Assembly: GCA_910579425.1 (NCBI GenBank)
Contig: CAJTVL010000010.1
Coordinates: 19,212-83,211, forward strand
Length of the DNA: 64,000 bases
From: an uncultured Lachnospiraceae bacterium
Lineage (GTDB): Bacteria; Bacillota; Clostridia; Lachnospirales; Lachnospiraceae
Direction: 5' to 3'
The translations under genes were made by a program, and so were the position numbers. The notes beneath the pieces are model-generated. The model saw only the letters and a program-made list of their open reading frames with translations, searched no databases and was not told the origin of the DNA. This document shows, piece by piece, positions 45,042 to 54,842 of the stretch. Each line of letters starts with the position of its first letter. The first letter of the stretch is position 1.

Positions 45042-46403
45042 TTATTCAATGTTATTCCTGGTAATATTATGTAACCATTTACCGCTCCGGTACCGGCCGA
45101 TGACCCAGGGCCATTTCACAAACTCGTCGGTACACAGAAGGAAATACACCCACATGACGGGAAGCCGCAGCACGAAAGCGGTCAAAAAGCCTAATGGCAC
45201 GGCATAGACCCACATGTCGATCACGTCGCAGACAAAGCCGAAGCGGGTATCCCCTCCCGCCCGGAACACACCGGCGATGAGGGTGGTGTTGACCGCAGCG
45301 CCCATGACATAATAGGTGTTGATCAGAAGCATATATTTCAGATAGTGCATGGCAGTCTCGGTGAGGACGGCATATTTCAGGATAAAGGGGGTTGCGGCAA
45401 GGATGATCAGGCCTCCGATGGCGCCGCTTATAACGGTGAGCCGAAGGAGCTTGCGCGCGCCTTCCCTGGCGGCTTCCAGCCGGTTTTCCCCCATGATATT
45501 TCCAAGCAAAATTCCGCCTGCGTTGGCAAGGCCGAAGGCTAAGACAGTGCCGAAGTTGCGGGCTACCACCACAAAGGAATTGGCGGCCACAGCGTCGGAG
45601 CCCAGATGGCCGATGATCACGGAGTACATGGAAAAGGCCACGCCCCAGGCTACGTCATTGCCGAGAGCCGGGAGGGAGAGTTTGAGGAAATCCGTAAAGA
45701 GGACTTTATTTCTGTAAAAAAGCATGGACAGCCGAAGTTTCACACCCTTACTGAGGGCAGATACCGCAAAACAGCAGACCAGCTCGATTACCCGGGAGAT
45801 GGAGGTGGCAAGCGCCACGCCCGGAGCCCCCATTTGGGGTGCGCCGAAAAGGCCGAAAATGAATACCGCATTCAGAAGGATATTCAGGGTAAAGGCCAAG
45901 GTGTTTAACGCCGTGCTGATCACCACTCTTCCCACGCTGCGCAGTACTGCAAGATAAACCTCGGTGATTCCCCAGCACAGATAGCTGACGCTCACAAGGC
46001 GCAGGTAAGAGCTGCCGATGGTGACCAGCTCGGGATCGTTGGTGAAAAGCTTCATCATCAGCTCCGGGGCAAGGAGGGCGAAAGCCGCAAAAGCCACAGA
46101 GATCAGCATGGAAAAGCGCAGGGCGATTCCCTCCACGATCTCAATGGCCCGCATATCCTTCTTGCCGAAGTATTGGGCACACAAAATGGTAGCCCCGGTT
46201 CCCAGGCCATAGTAGACCATAAAAAGGACGCTGGCGTACTGGGAGGCCAGGGAAACGGCGGAGATGGAGGACTGGCCTACATAATTGAGCATGACCACAT
46301 CCGCGGAGCTCACCGCCGCGCTGAGAAGATTTTGCAGCACAATAGGCAGCAAAAGCTTAAAAATCTGAGAGTAAAATTCGTCATTTTTCCATTTTCTTAT
46401 CAT
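45042..46403 (-). CDS. MATE family efflux transporter 1
   Basis: 453 residues, 12 predicted membrane helices in two MatE halves: IFKLLLPIVLQNLLSAAVSSADVVMLNYVG (start of half 1) and LKLSLPALGNDVAWGVAFSMYSVIIGHLG (half 2) are typical. It exports drugs or metabolites using a sodium or proton gradient. ATG 46403 is chosen (GGGGGAAA upstream, family-like start) over 46481. Substrate unknown. Confidence 0.9.
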   Translation of the reverse strand: MIRKWKNDEFYSQIFKLLLPIVLQNLLSAAVSSADVVMLNYVGQSSISAVSLASQYASVLFMVYYGLGTGATILCAQYFGKKDMRAIEIVEGIALRFSMLISVAFAAFALLAPELMMKLFTNDPELVTIGSSYLRLVSVSYLCWGITEVYLAVLRSVGRVVISTALNTLAFTLNILLNAVFIFGLFGAPQMGAPGVALATSISRVIELVCCFAVSALSKGVKLRLSMLFYRNKVLFTDFLKLSLPALGNDVAWGVAFSMYSVIIGHLGSDAVAANSFVVVARNFGTVLAFGLANAGGILLGNIMGENRLEAAREGARKLLRLTVISGAIGGLIILAATPFILKYAVLTETAMHYLKYMLLINTYYVMGAAVNTTLIAGVFRAGGDTRFGFVCDVIDMWVYAVPLGFLTAFVLRLPVMWVYFLLCTDEFVKWPWVIGRYRSGKWLHNITRNNIE

Positions 46404-46590
46404 AACAGTTTCCCCCGTGGGTCTTCTTTGGTATTCACCGCGAAACGCTATCATTCTATCACAGGCTGCAAACAAAGTCACGGGATATTTTGTAGGGTTT
46501 GCTCAGTTTTATTCCCTTCACGGCAGTCAGATCAAAAGAAAGCATGGCATTTTGATGCAAACTGCACCCAATAAAGCGTCAGATAAAATA

Positions 46591-46619
46591 TAGAAATTAA
46601 AGGTCGGATAAGGTATAAT
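46591..46619 (+). promoter_or_regulatory. Promoter of the alpha-galactosidase operon
   Basis: TAGAAA (46591-46596) and consensus TATAAT (46614-46619) with a 17-base spacer, 63 bases before the start codon. Confidence 0.6.
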
Positions 46620-46681
46620 TAAAGAAGAATTTGCAGGGATTTTTCATAAAACATTATAAAGAATGAAGGAGAAAACAGTAC

Positions 46682-48871
46682 ATGGCAATTGAAGTGGGAA
46701 TGAAGGGAAGGCTGTTTCATCTGCACACCAAGGACAGCACCTATCAAATGGTTGCGGATGAGCATGGCGTGCTGCTTCACACATATTATGGAAAGAGAAT
46801 CGATGGAGAAAATCTGGAGGATTTAATTTTCCAGGCGGACGTGGGATTTTCGGGCAATCCGCCGGAGGCGGGGGGAGATCGGAAATATTCCCTGGACTGC
46901 CTGCCCCAGGAGCTGCCCTCGGATGGAGTGGGGGATTATAGGGAGAGTTGTATCGCGCTGGTGCATGGGGATGGAAGCATGGCGGCGGATTTCCGTTTTG
47001 AGGGCTACGAGATTCTTCCCGGCTCTTATAGGGTTAAGGGGATGCCCGCCCTTTATGATACGGAGAAGGAAAAAGGGGAGACTCTGGCAATCACCATGCG
47101 GGAGAAAGCCTCCCGGATAGCGGTGCGCCTGCTTTACGGAGTGTTTGAAAAGGAAAATGTGATTACCAGGGCGCTGGTGGTGGAAAATCAGGGAGAGGAT
47201 GAGATCCGTCTGGAAAAATGCCTGTCCTGCTGCCTGGATTTTCAGTTCGGAGAATACGATATGATTGCCTTTGCGGGCAGACATGCCATGGAGCGGGAGT
47301 CAGAGCGCACCCGGGTGCGCCGAATGAAGCTGGAGATCGGAAGCCGGCGCGGCAGCTCCAGCCATCAGTATAACCCGGCGGTGATCCTTTGTGCTCCCCA
47401 GGCTACGGAGGATTTCGGGGATTGTTATGGGATGTGTCTGGTCTACAGCAGCAATTTTACCGCCTGTGCCCAGGCGGATCAGAGGGGCCAGACGAGAGCC
47501 CTGATAGGAATTTCACCGGAGCATTTTTCTTTCCGCCTGAAGAAGGGGGAAACCTTTGAAGCACCCCAGGTGATATTAAGCTATTCCGACGCAGGCTTTT
47601 CCAAGCTCTCCCATCAATATCACAAGATATTAAGGGAGCATATGTGCCGGGGAAAATACCAGTTTGAGCAGCGTCCGGTGCTGGTGAACAATTGGGAAGC
47701 CACCTATTTTGACTTCAATGAGGAAAAACTCATCGCCCTTGCAAAGCAGGCGGCAAAGCTGGGGATTGAAATGCTGGTTTTGGACGACGGGTGGTTTGGC
47801 AAGCGGGAGGACGACAACAGCGGCCTGGGAGACTGGTTTGTTAATGAGAAAAAGCTGGGAGGGAGCCTTAAGGAACTGGGAGAAGAGATTCACCGCCTGG
47901 GTATGAAGTTCGGCCTGTGGTTTGAGCCGGAGATGGTCTCCGAAGACAGCGACCTTTACCGGGCTCATCCGGATTGGGCCTTTGCCATACCGGGCAGGCA
48001 GCCCACTCGAAGCAGGAACCAGCTTGTATTGGATATGGCCCGGGAGGATGTGCGGGAATATCTGCTGAAGAATATTACGGATATTTTGGAACATGCCCCC
48101 ATAGATTATGTAAAGTGGGATGTGAACAGGAGCGTTTGCGACATTTACAGCCATGTGTACGAGGGAAGCAGAAACGGGGAGATCTATCACCGCTTTATCC
48201 TGGGAGTGTACGAGCTTCTGGAAAAGCTTCTGGAAAGATTCCCGGATCTTCTGATCGAGGGCTGCAGCGGAGGCGGCGGGCGGTTTGATGCGGCCATGCT
48301 GTATTATTCCCCTCAGATCTGGTGCAGCGACAACACGGATGCGGTGAACCGTCTGAGCATTCAGTACGGAACCTCCTTCTTCTATCCGGTGAGCAGTATG
48401 GGGGCCCATGTGTCCGCAGTGCCCAACCACCAGACCGGCAGGATAACGCCCTTCCGGACAAGGGGCCACGTGGCACTCTCCGGCAGCTTTGGCTATGAGC
48501 TGGATTTAAATAAGTTGACAGAGGAAGAGAAGGAGCTGGTAAAAGAGCAGATCGCAGAGTTTCACAAATACTATTCCCTTACGCATGAGGGAACCTACTA
48601 CCGGCTGACCACTCCAAGGGAACGCTTCTTCGCATGGCAGTTTGTGGACGAGGAGAAAGACCACGCTTTGCAGACCCTGGTTATGACCTCGGCGGAGGGA
48701 AATCCCCTTCCCGTACACACGAAGGTGAAGGGACTTGACCCGGATAAAAATTACCGCTGCCTGTATAACGGCCATGTCCACAGCGGCAGGACATGGATGA
48801 ACGGCGGCCTTACCTTAAGCGAGATACCGGGCGAGTATGAGAGCGTTTTGATTGAGTGGGAAGCAATCTGA
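46682..48871 (+). CDS. Alpha-galactosidase, GH36
   Basis: 729 residues, cytoplasmic, hydrolysing terminal alpha-1,6-galactose from raffinose, melibiose and related sugars. Nucleophile D480 in YVKWDVNRS; acid/base D550 in IWCSDNTDA; substrate-binding LVLDDGWFG. Full length for the tetrameric bacterial GH36 enzymes, with N-terminal supersandwich, barrel and C-terminal sheet. It is followed 39 bases later by a GH13 sucrose-type enzyme, a sensible pair for raffinose use. No transporter or regulator gene is adjacent. Confidence 0.95.
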   Translation: MAIEVGMKGRLFHLHTKDSTYQMVADEHGVLLHTYYGKRIDGENLEDLIFQADVGFSGNPPEAGGDRKYSLDCLPQELPSDGVGDYRESCIALVHGDGSMAADFRFEGYEILPGSYRVKGMPALYDTEKEKGETLAITMREKASRIAVRLLYGVFEKENVITRALVVENQGEDEIRLEKCLSCCLDFQFGEYDMIAFAGRHAMERESERTRVRRMKLEIGSRRGSSSHQYNPAVILCAPQATEDFGDCYGMCLVYSSNFTACAQADQRGQTRALIGISPEHFSFRLKKGETFEAPQVILSYSDAGFSKLSHQYHKILREHMCRGKYQFEQRPVLVNNWEATYFDFNEEKLIALAKQAAKLGIEMLVLDDGWFGKREDDNSGLGDWFVNEKKLGGSLKELGEEIHRLGMKFGLWFEPEMVSEDSDLYRAHPDWAFAIPGRQPTRSRNQLVLDMAREDVREYLLKNITDILEHAPIDYVKWDVNRSVCDIYSHVYEGSRNGEIYHRFILGVYELLEKLLERFPDLLIEGCSGGGGRFDAAMLYYSPQIWCSDNTDAVNRLSIQYGTSFFYPVSSMGAHVSAVPNHQTGRITPFRTRGHVALSGSFGYELDLNKLTEEEKELVKEQIAEFHKYYSLTHEGTYYRLTTPRERFFAWQFVDEEKDHALQTLVMTSAEGNPLPVHTKVKGLDPDKNYRCLYNGHVHSGRTWMNGGLTLSEIPGEYESVLIEWEAI

Positions 48872-48910
48872 AAAGTAATAGCCGAAAATAAACGAAAACA
48901 GGAGGAAAAA

Positions 48911-50749
48911 ATGGCAGCGCAGACAGGAAAATTTGCTCAGCGGCTTTCCGGCCATGAGCAGGAATTAAAAGAGAAATATATGGAGTTGTATCATGACGAG
49001 AAAAGCTATGAGGAGCTTCTCTCATCCATGAAGAATTTTTATGACAAGCGTTCTAAGGAGCTGAAAGCCCTGGACGAAAAGCGTGAGGCGGCCCCTGACT
49101 GGTTTAAGGGCAGCCACATGCTGGGCATGACCATGTATACCAGACTCTTCGCGGGCGGGCTTAAGGGGCTGATCTCCCATCTGGACTATCTTTCGGAGCA
49201 GGGAATCACTTACCTGCATCTGATGCCCCTCTTAAAAATGCCCCATCCCTTCAATGACGGCGGTTATGCGGTGGAGGATTTCCGTATGGTGGATCCCCAG
49301 ATAGGGACAAACCGGGATTTACAGGCTCTCACCAAGGCTCTCCGGGAAAGAGGCATCAGCCTGTGCCTGGACATGGTCATGAATCATACGGCGGACACCC
49401 ACGAGTGGGCCATGCGGGCCAAGGCCGGGGAGCAGGAGTACATAGACCGGTATCAGTGCTATGATACCTACGATATTCCGGCAGAATTTGAAAAGACCAT
49501 GCCCCAGGTATTTCCGGCCACGGCGCCCGGCAATTTTATCTGGTGCGAGGAGATGAAAAAGCATGTGCTGAGCACCTTCTACCCCTATCAGTGGGATTTG
49601 AACTACAGAAATCCGGTGGTCTTTAATGAGATGGCGGCCAATATGCTGTTCCTGGCAAACCTGGGTGTGGAGGTGCTGCGTATCGACGCGGTGCCATACA
49701 TTTGGAAAGAGCTGGGAACCATCTGCCGCAACCTGCCCCAGGTCCATACCATTGTGCGCATGGTGCGTATGATTCTGGAAGTGGTGTGCCCGGCAGTGAT
49801 TCTGAAAGGAGAAGTGGTTATGGCTCCCAGGGAGCTGCCGCCTTACTTCGGCACTCCCGAGAAGCCGGAATGCCACATGCTCTACGGCGCTTCCACCATG
49901 GTAAATCTCTGGGGAGCCCTTGCCACAAGGGACACACGGCTGCTCAAGCATCTGATGGATGAGATTCACTCTCTGCCGGAAAACTGCTATTTTGTCAATT
50001 ACCTGCGCTGCCATGACGATATTGGCTGGGGGCTGGATGAGGACTATGAGAAGGCGTTGATGATTGACCCTCTCTCCCACAAGGAATATCTTTACCATTT
50101 CTTTGAAGGGGTGCTCCCCGGGAGCTTTGCAAGAGGAGAGCTTTATAATTACGACCCGGTATCGAAGGATGCCAGAAGCTGCGGTACTACCGCCAGTCTC
50201 TGCGGGGTGGAGAAAGGCGGCTTTGAGGGCGACAGGGCCCAGGTAGCCATGGGGATCCAGAGGGTTCTTCTGATGCACGCTGCCTGTATGAGCCTGGAGG
50301 GCTTTTTGATGCTTTCCTCCGGAGACGAGATCGGGCAGGTGAACGATTACAGCTACAAAGAAAATCCTGATCTTGCAGCGGACAGCCGCTACCTTCACAG
50401 AAGCGTCTTTAACTGGAAAAACGCAGAGAGGAGAGCCGAAGAGGGAACGGTACAGTACGGAGTCTGGGAAGGCCTTAAGAGATTGGAGAAGCTGCGCAGG
50501 GAAAATCCCTGCTTTGGCAGCAATGCCTATGTGACCACCTGGGATACGGGATGTATGCCGGTATTTGCTATCCGCCGCACCCTGGGAGACCAGGAGCTGG
50601 TGTGCCTGGCCAATTTCTCCGAGTGGGAGCAGTGGAGCTGTCTGCCCACCCTCTTCGGGGAGTATGAGGATATCTTTACGGGTGAGCCGGTGGATCTCCA
50701 GCAGGTGCATCTGGGGGCGTACCAGTATCGTTGGTGTGTGAGAAAGTAA
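48911..50749 (+). CDS. GH13 amylosucrase-like enzyme (subfamily 4 type)
   Basis: 612 residues. An N-terminal helical domain (about 1-75) is followed by the GH13 barrel: VMNHTADTHEW, nucleophile D259 in LRIDAVPYIWKE, acid/base E301 in KGEVVM, and D369 in RCHDDIGW. These motifs and the helical start match amylosucrases and sucrose hydrolases, which split sucrose and may build glucan. Paired with the GH36 gene it would act on the sucrose left from raffinose (inference). RBS AGGAGG. Confidence 0.85.
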   Translation: MAAQTGKFAQRLSGHEQELKEKYMELYHDEKSYEELLSSMKNFYDKRSKELKALDEKREAAPDWFKGSHMLGMTMYTRLFAGGLKGLISHLDYLSEQGITYLHLMPLLKMPHPFNDGGYAVEDFRMVDPQIGTNRDLQALTKALRERGISLCLDMVMNHTADTHEWAMRAKAGEQEYIDRYQCYDTYDIPAEFEKTMPQVFPATAPGNFIWCEEMKKHVLSTFYPYQWDLNYRNPVVFNEMAANMLFLANLGVEVLRIDAVPYIWKELGTICRNLPQVHTIVRMVRMILEVVCPAVILKGEVVMAPRELPPYFGTPEKPECHMLYGASTMVNLWGALATRDTRLLKHLMDEIHSLPENCYFVNYLRCHDDIGWGLDEDYEKALMIDPLSHKEYLYHFFEGVLPGSFARGELYNYDPVSKDARSCGTTASLCGVEKGGFEGDRAQVAMGIQRVLLMHAACMSLEGFLMLSSGDEIGQVNDYSYKENPDLAADSRYLHRSVFNWKNAERRAEEGTVQYGVWEGLKRLEKLRRENPCFGSNAYVTTWDTGCMPVFAIRRTLGDQELVCLANFSEWEQWSCLPTLFGEYEDIFTGEPVDLQQVHLGAYQYRWCVRK

Positions 50750-50769
50750 AAAACGGACTCTTTTTTTCG

Positions 50770-50816
50770 GAGATAAGGATGTCAGGCCCTGCCCGGCACA
50801 TCCTTATCTCTTTTTT
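50770..50816 (+). terminator. Terminator after the GH13 gene
   Basis: 13-bp perfect stem (50770-50782 with 50798-50810, arm GAGATAAGGATGT) then TTTTTT. The convergent MATE gene ends inside the left arm, so its last codons are encoded by the hairpin. Confidence 0.9.
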
Positions 50817-52113
50817 GGTGTGCCCGGAGGGCATATGTCTTTGACAGGAAGAGGATGCACAGCCCTGCCAGCACCACCTGCACGGCCGGAATGGTATACC
50901 ACACCCCGTCCAGGCCAAGGAAAGCGGGCAGCAGGTAAATAAAAAGCAAGGTCAGAAGGATTTCCCCATAGACCAGAATGCTGGATTTTCCTACCCGGTG
51001 GGTGGCGTACAGATAGGAGACCGCAGGCTTTGTGAGGCCATAAAGGGCCATCACCAGGGCGAAGGCAGGGGCGGCGTGGACAATATAGGCCGCTGCCTCC
51101 GGGGAGGTGCCGTAAAAGGCGGGCAGCAGGTTCCTGGCCAGAAAGAAAAGGAGTGCGCCCAGAATGCCGAAACCGATGCCCAGGGAAAAGGTCCAGCGGG
51201 AATAGGCTTTCAGGGCTTTGGTATCGTTTTTCCCCTCGCTTAGGGAGAGCAGGGGCTGGCTTCCGTCCCCGATGCCCTGAACCAGAAGCTCCATAAAAGA
51301 GATAATATAGGCCAGCACCGCATAGGCGCTGACAGCTTCCTCACCGCCCCAGGCAAGAGCCTGCAGATTCATGAAAATAATGGTGACCGAGGGCAGATAG
51401 GTGAGGCCAAAGGGGGAGGCCGCCACCCGCAGGATGGAAAGGACGAGCCTTTTGTCCGGCCTCATGGCAGAGAGGGGGATGCGGTTTTTCTTCCTTATAT
51501 AAAAAGCAACACAAAAAACCAGCGTCATGATCTGACCCAGGGCAGTGGCCAGGGCCGCCCCCATCATACCCAGCCGGAGGATGATCACAAAGTAATAATC
51601 CAGTATGATATTAAAAATACAGCCCAGCCCCATGGAACACATGGAATAAAAGGAAGCGCCGTGATTGCGCATAAGGGGCACCATGCCGGTGGCAAAGACC
51701 TGGATGATGCCGCCCAGCAGGATAAATTTCAGGTAGATTTCCGCAAGAGGAAGAAGCTCTCCCTTTGCCCCCAGCAGCATAAGCAGGGGGCGACCGGCCA
51801 GGGCCAGAAGCAGAACCAGTAAAAGGGAGCTGACAAGAAGCAGAAAGAAAGCATTCCCCTCTGCCAGCAGGGCTTTTTTTTCATTTCCGGCCCCTCTGCT
51901 TAAGGACACAATCACAGCCGCCCCCATGCCGATACCGGTGCCAAGGGAGATGATCAGGGCAACCAGAGGCCATGCAATGTTGATGGCGGCAAGCCCCGGA
52001 TCCCCCATGGCCCGTCCCACAAAAATTCCGTCCACAATGGAATAAATTCCTGTGAGCAAAAAGGAAAGCATGGAAGGCAGGATATATTTCAGATAATTCT
52101 TTTTCATTTTCAA
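50782..52113 (-). CDS. MATE family efflux transporter 2
   Basis: 443 residues, 12 predicted helices, opening YLKYILPSMLSFLLTGIYSIVDGIFVGRAMG, a MatE start of the DinF/VmrA-like class. AGGAG lies 9 bases before ATG 52113 (a second ATG is at 52107). The last ~16 residues (ALRAHQKRDKDVPGRA) are read from a palindromic repeat and the opposing terminator, so the tail is probably an accidental extension. Substrate unknown. Confidence 0.88.
   Translation of the reverse strand: MKMKKNYLKYILPSMLSFLLTGIYSIVDGIFVGRAMGDPGLAAINIAWPLVALIISLGTGIGMGAAVIVSLSRGAGNEKKALLAEGNAFFLLLVSSLLLVLLLALAGRPLLMLLGAKGELLPLAEIYLKFILLGGIIQVFATGMVPLMRNHGASFYSMCSMGLGCIFNIILDYYFVIILRLGMMGAALATALGQIMTLVFCVAFYIRKKNRIPLSAMRPDKRLVLSILRVAASPFGLTYLPSVTIIFMNLQALAWGGEEAVSAYAVLAYIISFMELLVQGIGDGSQPLLSLSEGKNDTKALKAYSRWTFSLGIGFGILGALLFFLARNLLPAFYGTSPEAAAYIVHAAPAFALVMALYGLTKPAVSYLYATHRVGKSSILVYGEILLTLLFIYLLPAFLGLDGVWYTIPAVQVVLAGLCILFLSKTYALRAHQKRDKDVPGRA
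50818..50836. repeat. GTGTGCCC-type palindrome after the GH13 terminator
   Basis: TGTGCCC-gga-GGGCATA (50819-50835, one G-T pair) starting 2-3 bases after the T-run, same placement as at 45019. It lies inside the 3' end of MATE transporter 2. Confidence 0.5.
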
Positions 52114-52267
52114 AAACTCCTATTATGAATCGTATAATGCCACCATTCTATCATATTGTTTACTTTTTGTATATGAAAACGCCCTTTTGCAGATATACTT
52201 TCCAGGTTTGATTTGTTAAAATAGATTTAACTTATTATTGAAAGAAAAGGAGCGAGGAAGAAAGACC

Positions 52268-53419
52268 ATGGACAACAGACAAAGAGAGTGTTTTGAGAAA
52301 GCATACGACACGGCGGCGGAGCTGATTCTGAAGGCGACGGATGAATTTACGGAGATGTTTCCCGGTTCAGCCAGTGTCAATAATTTTTATCAGCCAGTGA
52401 AAATGACGGACTGGACCGAAGGCTTCTGGACAGGAGAGGTTTGGCTTGCTTATGAGAAAACCGGAAATGAGAAGCTGAAAAAGACGGCGGAGACAGAGGT
52501 TGAGAACTTTATGCGCAGAATTACGGATAGAATCGTGGTGGATCACCATGACATGGGATTCCTCTTCAGTCCTTCCTGCGTGGCGGCTTATAAGCTCACC
52601 GGAAACGAAACCGGCAAGGAGGCGGCTTTGATGGCGGCGGATAACCTGCTTGGCAGATTCCAGGAAAAGGGACAGTTTGTACAGGCCTGGGGAGAGCTGG
52701 GAGCGGAGGACAATTACCGTCTGATCATCGACTGCTTGCTGAATATGCCCCTTCTTTTCTGGGCAGGAGAGGTGACGGGAGATCCCAAGTATGCCGAGAA
52801 AGCCCAGGCTCATATCAAGACGGCCATGAAATGCATTATCAGGGAGGACAATTCTACCTATCACACCTATTTCTTTGACAAAAACACAGGAGAGCCTCTC
52901 CGCGGCGTGACCCATCAGGGGTACCGGGACGGTTCCGCCTGGGCAAGAGGCCAGGCCTGGGGCGTTTACGGCTCCGCGCTGGCATACAAATTCCTGCGGG
53001 ATGAGGAATATGTGGATATTTTCTGCAGGCTTACCGATTATTTCCTGGAGCATCTGCCGGAAAACAAGATTCCCTATTGGGATTTTGATTTCACCGACGG
53101 AAGCGACGAGCCCAGAGATTCCTCTGCGGCGGCCATTGCGGTCTGCGGCATGCTGGAGATGAGCAAATATCTGCCCGAGGAAAAAGCGCAGTATTATACC
53201 CAAAAGGCAGAGGAACTTACGGAAGCGCTGATCAGGGAATGCGCGGTGACAGACCCTGCGGTTTCCAACGGCCTTCTTTTACATGGAACTTATGCAAAGG
53301 GATCGCCCTATAATACCTGCAAGGATAACGGTGTAGATGAGTGCGTGGCCTGGGGAGACTACTTCTATATGGAAGCGCTGACCCGGCTGATGAAAGACTG
53401 GGAACCGTATTGGTATTAA
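52268..53419 (+). CDS. Unsaturated glucuronyl hydrolase, GH88
   Basis: 383 residues, an (alpha/alpha)6 barrel cleaving unsaturated glucuronic acid from the ends of lyase-produced glycosaminoglycan oligosaccharides. The two catalytic aspartates of the family are recognisable as D95 in HHDMGFLF and D155 in RLIIDCLLNMPLLFWA. The substrate helix GYRDGSAWARGQAWGVYG is present. No polysaccharide lyase is in the window. ATG 52268 follows GAGGAAG. Confidence 0.93.
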   Translation: MDNRQRECFEKAYDTAAELILKATDEFTEMFPGSASVNNFYQPVKMTDWTEGFWTGEVWLAYEKTGNEKLKKTAETEVENFMRRITDRIVVDHHDMGFLFSPSCVAAYKLTGNETGKEAALMAADNLLGRFQEKGQFVQAWGELGAEDNYRLIIDCLLNMPLLFWAGEVTGDPKYAEKAQAHIKTAMKCIIREDNSTYHTYFFDKNTGEPLRGVTHQGYRDGSAWARGQAWGVYGSALAYKFLRDEEYVDIFCRLTDYFLEHLPENKIPYWDFDFTDGSDEPRDSSAAAIAVCGMLEMSKYLPEEKAQYYTQKAEELTEALIRECAVTDPAVSNGLLLHGTYAKGSPYNTCKDNGVDECVAWGDYFYMEALTRLMKDWEPYWY

Positions 53420-53421
53420 TT

Positions 53422-54225
53422 ATGAAAAACAATATTTTTATTGAGGGCCTGCCCGGCTATGGGAAAAGCACGCTGCTGAACCGGCTGGCCCGTACATGGC
53501 CGGAATACCAGGTTTACCGGGAGGGGGATTTATCCCCCGCAGAACTTGCCTGGTGCAGCTATCTGACCGGGGAAGACTGGGAGGAGATGCTGCGCAAATA
53601 TCCTGCAATCCAAGAGGAAATCCGGGAAAAGACGAAGGTGGAGGACGGGCGGTATATTGTGGCTTATACCCGGATTCTGGCGGAGGATAGGGCTTTTTAT
53701 CAGGATATGGAGCAGCATGAGATCTATAACGGAAGAGTAGATTTTGAGACCTTTCAGGAGATCATTATGAAAAGGTACCGGGGCCTCTGCGGGCGGGGAA
53801 ATCTTTTCGAGTGTTCCTTTTTCCAGAATTCCATTGAGAGTATGATGCTGTTTTATGAGATGGGGGAGGATGACATCCTTGTTTTTTATGAGGAAGCATA
53901 CGGGATTTTGAGGGAGAAGGGCTTTAAGCTGATCTATCTGGATTCCGACAGGATTCGCGAAAATCTGCTTCATATTAAGAGGGAACGCAGCGATGAAAAC
54001 GGAAATGAAATGTGGTTCCCCCTGATGCTGAATTTCCTGAAGGAGTCTCCCTATGGAAAAGCCCATGGCTATCAGGACATGGAAGATGTGATAGCACACT
54101 TTGAGAGAAGGCGGAGACTGGAGCTTAGGATCCTGCGAGAGATCATCAGGAAGGATGGCTTGATTTTGGAAGCAAAGGGCTTTGCCACGGACACAGTGCC
54201 GGATTGTTGCCTGCATATCAGATAA
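53422..54225 (+). CDS. P-loop NTPase, kinase-like
   Basis: 267 residues with Walker A IEGLPGYGKSTLLNRL at the N-terminus and a C-terminal LID-like arginine stretch (HIKRERSDENGNEMWFP). Resembles small-molecule or nucleoside kinases of unknown substrate. It starts three bases after the GH88 stop with no clear RBS, so it is probably translated by coupling. Converges with the NUDIX gene. Confidence 0.65.
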   Translation: MKNNIFIEGLPGYGKSTLLNRLARTWPEYQVYREGDLSPAELAWCSYLTGEDWEEMLRKYPAIQEEIREKTKVEDGRYIVAYTRILAEDRAFYQDMEQHEIYNGRVDFETFQEIIMKRYRGLCGRGNLFECSFFQNSIESMMLFYEMGEDDILVFYEEAYGILREKGFKLIYLDSDRIRENLLHIKRERSDENGNEMWFPLMLNFLKESPYGKAHGYQDMEDVIAHFERRRRLELRILREIIRKDGLILEAKGFATDTVPDCCLHIR

Positions 54226-54275
54226 CGGACAGCCGGTAGGAGAGTATGGTGCGGGAATGGCAGCCTTATATGAAA

Positions 54276-54770
54276 TCATTTAAATTCGGGAAGCTCAGTA
54301 AAGATAACTGTCCCTCCGTCTGCAACGCCAACATAGAGAGCATCTGTCCTATGTCCGGTTTCCAGATAATGTGCTATGACAAATTTGGCAGTATAGGGCA
54401 TCTCCAATGCAGGCAGCTCAGAGTATTCAAACCATTTGCAGATTCCTTCCTTGGAGGTAATCGGCTTGTCGGCATCTTTTGCCAGCTTGGCAAAGAAGTA
54501 GTAGTTCTGCCGGATTTCTCCTCTGGTTCTGCGCAGTGTGATATAGCGCAGAGCCAGATTTTCAAGGGCAGTTTCGTTTATGCCCAGTTCCTCTTTTAAT
54601 TCCCGCAACACGCAGGCTCTGGCGTCATTAAGCTCAAACTCTTCAAAGTGTCCTCCTGCCGAGCCGGTCCACAGGTTATTCACAACCCGCCTGCCCTGGC
54701 GGAAGAGCAGAAGCATTTGATTTCCATTTGAAAGATAAATGGAAGTCATATTCCGTAATTTCCCGTCCAT
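54276..54770 (-). CDS. NUDIX hydrolase
   Basis: 164 residues with a NUDIX box GGHFEEFELNDARACVLRELKEELGI (cited here as class: G-x5-E-x7-REL-x-EELG), which hydrolyses nucleoside diphosphates linked to another group. The fold and length fit MutT/ADP-ribose pyrophosphatase types. ATG 54770 has GAGG 8 bases upstream; longer upstream reading to 54893 runs into the flavoprotein fragment. Confidence 0.88.
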   Translation of the reverse strand: MDGKLRNMTSIYLSNGNQMLLLFRQGRRVVNNLWTGSAGGHFEEFELNDARACVLRELKEELGINETALENLALRYITLRRTRGEIRQNYYFFAKLAKDADKPITSKEGICKWFEYSELPALEMPYTAKFVIAHYLETGHRTDALYVGVADGGTVIFTELPEFK

Positions 54771-54842
54771 TGTCTTTTCCTCTCCTTTTGATTCGCTTTC
54801 TTTTCCCATGAGCGTTCGATCTTTTCCTGCGATTTTCGGATT

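Noticed and set aside
49319..50710. 463-codon open frame antisense to the GH13 gene
   Set aside because: The plus strand carries all GH13 catalytic motifs; the antisense frame has no family, no RBS and biased composition typical of a shadow.
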